A program made the position numbers and the translations under genes. Shown piece by piece: positions 59,567-64,000 of a stretch of DNA of 64,000 nt (within the stretch, counting starts at the first letter, position 1; every line of letters begins with the position of its first letter). The notes beneath the pieces are model-generated. The model saw only the letters and a list, made by a program, of their open reading frames with translations, had not been told where the DNA came from and ran no database searches. The stretch is from Komagataella phaffii GS115 (Eukaryota > Ascomycota > Pichiomycetes > Pichiales > Pichiaceae): NCBI RefSeq assembly GCF_000027005.1, contig NC_012966.1, positions 620,001-684,000 on the forward strand. The letters run 5' to 3'.

Positions 59567-61078
59567 TTATACCAACAGCAGTAGCAATAATGGGATGATG
59601 TAGCTAGGTCTTGAGATTTTTGGAGCAATGTTCTTTTCTTGCACTTCTGGTTCTCCCTGCGTGAATACTTGAACTTCTGGCTCACTCTGTGTAAAGATTG
59701 CAACTTGAGCTTCCAGAGTTTCGGTAATAGTTGATGTTCTGAACACGGTAGGTGAAGTGACAGTAACAGTGAACGTTTGGAATTCGGTGACATATACAGT
59801 GTTGTAAATCGTGGAAGGAGCTTCAGCAGCAATGGTCGATACATTTGGAATGGGAACCGCAACTGGTACATAGTCTGTGACCAATAAGGTGTTGGTCACC
59901 ACTTCAGGGTACAGTGTGGTCAACACAGTATTTCTGTCAACTATTGTTGAATAGCCAGTTCTTGTTGTTGAGCTGGCCCACAGTAGATAAGTGTTTACTT
60001 CTGTATAATAATCGTATTGCGTCAAACATCGATCTTGATATTCCGTCAATGTTTCTACTTGGTTTTCGCCATAAATAGCGTAGTTTGTCCTGGTCTTCAC
60101 CTTATAAAATGTCGTCCAAGTTGTATAATTTAGATGGCTGACAGGTGATGAGGATAAAACCACAGTGTACTGTACCGTATTTATTGGTTCTGAGACTGTC
60201 TTCCAAGTAGTTATTTCATGAGGCACAGGTGTTTGAGTGCAGGAGAGAGACCAAGCTTCTGTTACAGTACCACGGATAACCAGAGCAGCTGAACTGACAA
60301 AAGTGACAATGGTTTGAGTAAATCTATCTTCATATACTCTACTGGAGACAATTGGCTCAGGTTGAAATGTAGTGAGTATAGTAGATATGACAGGAGAATA
60401 AATTGTAGTTGTCAGAGAAGGTAGAGTGGTCACAAGTTCACTAGTCAAAGTGACAACAGATTCCTCAACTGATGGTGTTGAAGTAGTAACAGGCGTTTCA
60501 ATTGTAGTGACATCTGGTGGTCCAATCGTAGTTTCCACAAACGTTTCTTCTGAACTAGGTTCAGAGGGAATAACCAGCTCTGTGGTGGTAGTAATTGGAG
60601 GAATTGGAGGAATTGGAGGAATTGGAGGGGTGTCCTCTGTGGTTGGAACTTGTGGCTCTTCATGATCAGTTGGCTCTGGATCAGGGGTTGTGGGATCCGG
60701 TGTTGGAATTACAGAGGTTGGAGTAGTAGGGTCGGGCGTAGGAGGTACCACAGTTGTAGTGGTAGTCTCGTCCGTAGGAGGTTCCACAGTTGTAGTCGTA
60801 GTCTCGTCTGTAGTAGGTACTTCAGTTGTAGTTGTGGTATCATCCACTGTAGGGATATCAGTGCTGGTGTTGATAGTCCCTTGCAAGGATGATGCAGTGG
60901 TGATCAGTACACACTCCGGACAGTCAAAATCAGGATTTGTCTAGCAGTTGTTAGTTCAGACTTGTCGTTCACTTAGAACTGGTCAACAAACATAATACGA
61001 GTATTCTGGTATGTCTATACCGTAGACGATTCTCTGAAACCAGAGAATTGCGAAAACCAATTGAATTAGTTGGGACAT
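59567..61078 (-). CDS. Thr/Ser-rich GPI-type cell-wall protein, two exons
   Basis: I read this as complement of 59567-60940 joined to 60992-61078, giving 486 residues. Exon 1 encodes MSQLIQLVFAILWFQRIVYG, a signal peptide; exon 2 encodes the rest. The downstream frame alone has no ATG, so the exon is needed. After PDFDCPEC comes a Thr/Pro stalk with repeats (TTTTTVEPPTDE type, PPIPPIPPIPPI), then a Thr/Val/Tyr-rich region. The C-terminus ends in SRPSYIIPLLLLLLV, which fits a GPI-addition signal, though short. A stalk plus anchor suggests a covalently attached mannoprotein. The family is not recognised; an adhesin-like or structural role is inference. A TATA-like TATTTATA (61145-61152) lies upstream. 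Confidence 0.78.
60593..60628 (-). repeat. 9-bp tandem repeat coding Pro-Pro-Ile, four copies
   Basis: AATTGGAGG occurs four times in direct succession on the + strand and encodes PPI on the - strand. The unit keeps frame, so stalk length can vary by triplets. Imperfect repeats of about 36-39 bp (TTTTT-V-PP-D-E) lie next to it, between about 60720 and 60850. Confidence 0.85.
60941..60991 (-). other. Intron of the GPI-type wall-protein gene (51 nt)
   Basis: Reading the - strand, the donor is GTTTGT, the branch-like element is AACTAAC and the acceptor is CTAG, with only a few bases between branch and acceptor, as in MCM10. Splicing in phase 0 links YSYY to TNPDFD and removes the stops at both exon edges. 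The donor is not the most common form, but the join is in frame. Confidence 0.72.
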
Positions 61079-61368
61079 CGTGGATTCTAACCAAAGGTAT
61101 AGACAGCTAAACAAAGAAGAGGAGCGTAAGAGGGCATAACAAGGGTATTTATACAAAGGCAATTTTCGGTCTGGAGAACAAGACAAAGAAAAACGTCATG
61201 TTGGGATTGAGAGAGAATCTGTGCGGCTCACAGACAATTGAAATTTTCGATGGGGTTTAACATGAGGCAGATTCAATTAGTATTCTGTAGCACAATATGA
61301 GAGATCTGGCGTATTAAAGGGCAGATTGTTCTTAGAATTCTACTTATATACATTTTGTAACAAAGAAA
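61079..61368. promoter_or_regulatory. Shared divergent promoter of two secreted-protein genes
   Basis: These 290 bp lie between the ATG of the GPI-type gene (-) and the ATG of the 61369 gene (+). A TATA-like TATTTATA is at 61145-61152 on the - side and TTATATAC near 61344 on the + side. They may be co-regulated. No ORF of interest is inside. Confidence 0.5.
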
Positions 61369-62575
61369 ATGAGTTTCAGGATTGTTTGGTTGGTTATTTT
61401 GTGGGCTATGGTGTCAGCAGAGTTGCCAAACGATGATGGTGGGGACGTGCCCTCCCAGATATTGGAATCCGATAGTTTGGATGTAGCTGTACAAAAACTC
61501 AGACAAATATACTGGCAGCAGGTTGGAAACAACAATGCTTCTCTGATAAATGTGTTCTCCACAATAGACACTGAGCAGCTAGAAGTTTTGGAACCCGGTA
61601 ATGAGCTGTATGGTCAGCTGAATGAAAAGTTCCATTTGGACGAATACTTTGAAAAACACAACGATCCAGTTCCAGTCTGGAAAGAAGGGCTGCCAGACCT
61701 TGGAGACTGGGAGTCGGAAAATGAAAATGACGGGCGTGAAGATGATGAAGTATCTGCTTCAGGGCTTGAACTGCCCACATCGGAGACATTGGACTTTGTC
61801 TTTCGCAATGTAATGAAATATGGATCCATGGTACTCATGCCAAATGGAGAGGTGGAAATCCTGGACCCTGAACAACTATCCCCAGAGTCATATGCCGGTG
61901 ATATTATTCGACGTGATAAAGATCAGTTTGCCAAAATATGCCGATACAAAAGAGTCAGCGATTTTGACCTTAAAAGTGTTCAAGAGATCCTGCAGGTGTA
62001 TCCGTTCTTTTGTGAAACTCATTTTCGGTCACTGATGGGTTGGGGATATACCACAGCAACGTACAAGTACCGAATGTATGATCGTGCTGGAAGACAGAGC
62101 AATGCTGACTTGAAACAGCTAGAAAAAAAAAATAATCCAAGATTATCCGGATGTTATCTACCCTCCCTCCCTCAAAGTCAACAAAAGACTCCGCAATTAT
62201 TGTTCGTCCAACAGTTCTTGGCCTTACACAACAGCGCAGTTAGAACTAAGCCATGTAGTTGCAAAGTTAAGGGAAAGATCCTTCTATTACAACACCTGTC
62301 AGGGGTTGCCTAGCTTTCAAGATAAAGAAATGAGCAAAGAAAAAGTGGCAATCTTTGCACGGGATGGCAAAATTTCGTGTTTGCACGGTAAAACAAGCCA
62401 GGATATCTGTCCGCGTAATAATACGAACACCCATGTCAACGTCCCAGAGTGTTTAGAGCAACGGGGGTTGGATTGGACAGTTTCCGAAGATTACTTCAGG
62501 GCAAATCCCCCACGTCACTTGACACATCGAATCCCGTCCAAAAGTTATTATCAGGCTACACGCAACCTTTTGTAA
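61369..62575 (+). pseudogene. Secreted protein of unknown family, interrupted by a frame change at A10
   Basis: The first reading frame (61369-62313) starts with a signal peptide (MSFRIVWLVILWAMVSA) and an acidic region, then a compact domain with RDKDQFAKICRYKRV and HFRSLMGWGYTTATYKYRM. After the run of ten A at 62123-62132 it continues with atypical sequence to a stop. A second frame, one base later, is open from 62036 to 62575 and holds plausible sequence with regular Cys (ISCLHGKTSQDICPRNN, NVPEC). Together they would make about 401 residues. Loss, sequencing error, slippage or a real shift are all possible. I do not recognise the family. Confidence 0.55.
62123..62132 (+). repeat. Run of ten A at the frame change
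   Basis: A10 lies exactly where the frame changes in the secreted-protein gene. A net loss of one A, or a one-base skip, in the copy read by the ribosome would join the two frames. Homopolymer runs are the main site of both sequencing error and natural slippage. Confidence 0.75.
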
Positions 62576-62625
62576 TGCAACAATATATACAAGTATCGAG
62601 TAATACTAATAATGTTTCCTTTTTT

Positions 62626-63960
62626 TCATTTCTTTTCTTGATTTTCCAGAGAGGTTGAAGGTAAATTTAGAGAGCTCAGAGAAGGTAGTGCTGTGCTTTG
62701 GAGGTTCTCTGCTTCAGTGGTCTCATCCAAAGCTTTGTGAAGTGTCTCCAAGCTATTATTGGAAACGGATTTTGGAAAGAGTTTGGGAGACACTGCAGGG
62801 GTTTGCAAAGGGGTGACTTCAGGAGTGGCATGGTTCAGCCCAAGTCCTAAAAGATGCAGAGCCGCTGATGAAACCTTGGAATCAATATGGGATGGAGGAA
62901 AGTTACCCTTAGATTGCTGCTGTGCCAAGTTAGATGTATGCTGTGATTGTTGGTATTGTTGAAAAGTCGTTGGAGATCGTCCTGTGAGCACAGGCGAATT
63001 TGGTCGGGATTTTTTCAACATTGTCGGAGGAGTAGTGAATTCGTCAGCAATCTCTGTGTTGGAAAAGGTTCGAGTCAACGAAGTAACAGATATTGATTTG
63101 TTGATTGAAACACCTCCGGACGAAGAGGAAGAAGAAGAAGGGTTTATTGGGGTCATTCTTTTAAGTCCGCTTAGACTGCTGAATGGCTTCGGATGAGATA
63201 ACGGAGGGTTTCCACCATGAGAGGAGTCTTCCGAAGCAATGAAGTATTGAGTTAACGAAGGTAGAGATTTTACTTGTTGCAATCTTGAAGAGTTTTCCTC
63301 TGCAGCCCTTAACTCTTGTAGTTCCTGAGAGGCAGCAGTAGCCAGCAAGTTGATGCTCAGAGTAGACGCACTTCTTAGAGGGTTGAACTTGGCCTCAGCT
63401 GTCTGGCTCTGAGACGACTTTGAGCTCGGAGTTGGGGTTGTTGGTTTTCCCACCGTGGTAGTTGCTGCTGCAGTTGGAATCGACACCAACGGGAAAGAGG
63501 AAGCGTCATCACTGCCGTAAAACTGCTGATGGCCTTCGCCTAAAGAGTAGTTGCCCTCGTCACTATATGAGGCTGACTTGCCTGCCATCTTTGGTCTAGG
63601 AGTCTTCTTGGGGACAACACCTGGCCCCCTTTTCCTTGGGTTTGGGTTGTTGTGTATTCTGGAATGTCTGGTCAACTCATCCGACCTTGAAAACTTCTTG
63701 AAACAGCCGGGATAATTACAGTGGTGGGGCTTCTCACCCGTGTGAGTCCGTATGTGTCTTGTTTGATGCTCTAATCTGTGGAAAGCCTTTTCACACATGG
63801 GACATTGGTAGGGGCGTGATAACTCTGATTTTTTAGAGCTGGAGCTGGAGTTTGCGTTAGAAGACTCCGCGGACTTCCTGGAGCCCACTTTGATATCACC
63901 CACAGAGTCCCCCGACGATCTGACACTTGCCACACGTGCGTTGGGATAGGCAGTGGTCAT
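62626..63960 (-). CDS. MIG1: C2H2 zinc-finger glucose repressor (Mig1/CreA family)
   Basis: Mig1 binds GC boxes of glucose-repressed genes and recruits Tup1-Cyc8; Snf1 phosphorylation moves it out of the nucleus. The 444 residues have two C2H2 fingers at about 51-103 ([23 protein letters not shown] and [25 protein letters not shown]). The RLEHQTRH and RSDELTRH helix residues are those of Mig1 and CreA. A basic stretch (PRKRGPG) follows, then Ser/Thr-rich sequence. Candidate Snf1-type sites and a Leu-rich C-terminus ([15 protein letters not shown]) are present. Yeasts of this group can carry two Mig1 genes, so the paralogue number is open. Start is the ATG complementary to 63958-63960. Confidence 0.93.
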   Translation of the reverse strand: MTTAYPNARVASVRSSGDSVGDIKVGSRKSAESSNANSSSSSKKSELSRPYQCPMCEKAFHRLEHQTRHIRTHTGEKPHHCNYPGCFKKFSRSDELTRHSRIHNNPNPRKRGPGVVPKKTPRPKMAGKSASYSDEGNYSLGEGHQQFYGSDDASSFPLVSIPTAAATTTVGKPTTPTPSSKSSQSQTAEAKFNPLRSASTLSINLLATAASQELQELRAAEENSSRLQQVKSLPSLTQYFIASEDSSHGGNPPLSHPKPFSSLSGLKRMTPINPSSSSSSSGGVSINKSISVTSLTRTFSNTEIADEFTTPPTMLKKSRPNSPVLTGRSPTTFQQYQQSQHTSNLAQQQSKGNFPPSHIDSKVSSAALHLLGLGLNHATPEVTPLQTPAVSPKLFPKSVSNNSLETLHKALDETTEAENLQSTALPSLSSLNLPSTSLENQEKK

Positions 63961-64000
63961 GATAAAAAAAATTTTATGGTGTTCAGTTTACAGGGAAGTT

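Noticed and set aside
62306..62575. Independent small gene after the A10 run
   Set aside because: It starts with TTG and its frame is open back to 62036, so it is better read as the continuation of the 61369 gene.

Overview
The window is nuclear DNA of a budding yeast. Gene order is compact, genes lie on both strands, most genes are intronless, and the proteins match ascomycete yeast families (Mcm10, Sln1, Cla4, Mig1, Gcn1, Mds3, Atg32). The pexophagy/mitophagy-type Atg32 layout (T119/WQMV/S159) and the overall style fit Komagataella (Pichia pastoris group). This species call is inference from protein style; no database search was run. I see no rRNA, tRNA, transposon or CRISPR array.

Layout: 0-3.6 kb holds four + strand genes: a lipid-droplet hydrolase, mitochondrial enoyl reductase ETR1, complex III assembly factor MZM1 and tRNA 2'-phosphotransferase TPT1. 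3.6-8.7 kb is a divergent pair, the PAK kinase CLA4 (-) and the Ehrlich-pathway decarboxylase ARO10 (+), with a helically phased CCG array upstream of ARO10. 9.1-24.2 kb is a + strand run: mitophagy receptor ATG32, osmosensor kinase SLN1, nuclear-basket protein MLP1, replication factor MCM10 (one intron) and a mitochondrial helical-repeat protein. 24.2-29.7 kb is a - strand run: vacuolar amino-acid transporter, alcohol acetyltransferase-like protein and an Eis1-like coiled-coil protein. 30-45.6 kb contains a steryl-glucosidase (EGH1), SRP54, primase PRI1 (-), a zinc-cluster regulator, MDS3 and an APSES regulator with a very long leader. 45.7-53.9 kb is the giant GCN1 (-). 54-57.8 kb holds a questionable 47-codon ORF, the tandem CCCH protein CTH1/CTH2 and MET17 (-).

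58.3-62.6 kb is the least conserved part. It has a two-membrane-segment protein of unknown function, a Thr-rich GPI-type wall protein whose signal peptide lies on a separate exon, and a secreted protein broken by a one-base frame change at a run of ten A. The glucose repressor MIG1 (-) closes the window.

Several start positions given here differ from the longest open frame, because the longest frames began at TTG or GTG; I used the first in-frame ATG. The most useful new observations are two hidden introns (MCM10 and the wall protein), the A10 frame break, a CCG array with 10-bp period before ARO10, a 15-bp Cbf1-type element shared between MET17 and the GCN1 upstream region, MluI boxes before both replication genes, an upstream ORF that ends exactly at the APSES start codon after an almost 700-nt ATG-free leader, and a UAUUUAUU element just after the CTH1 stop.
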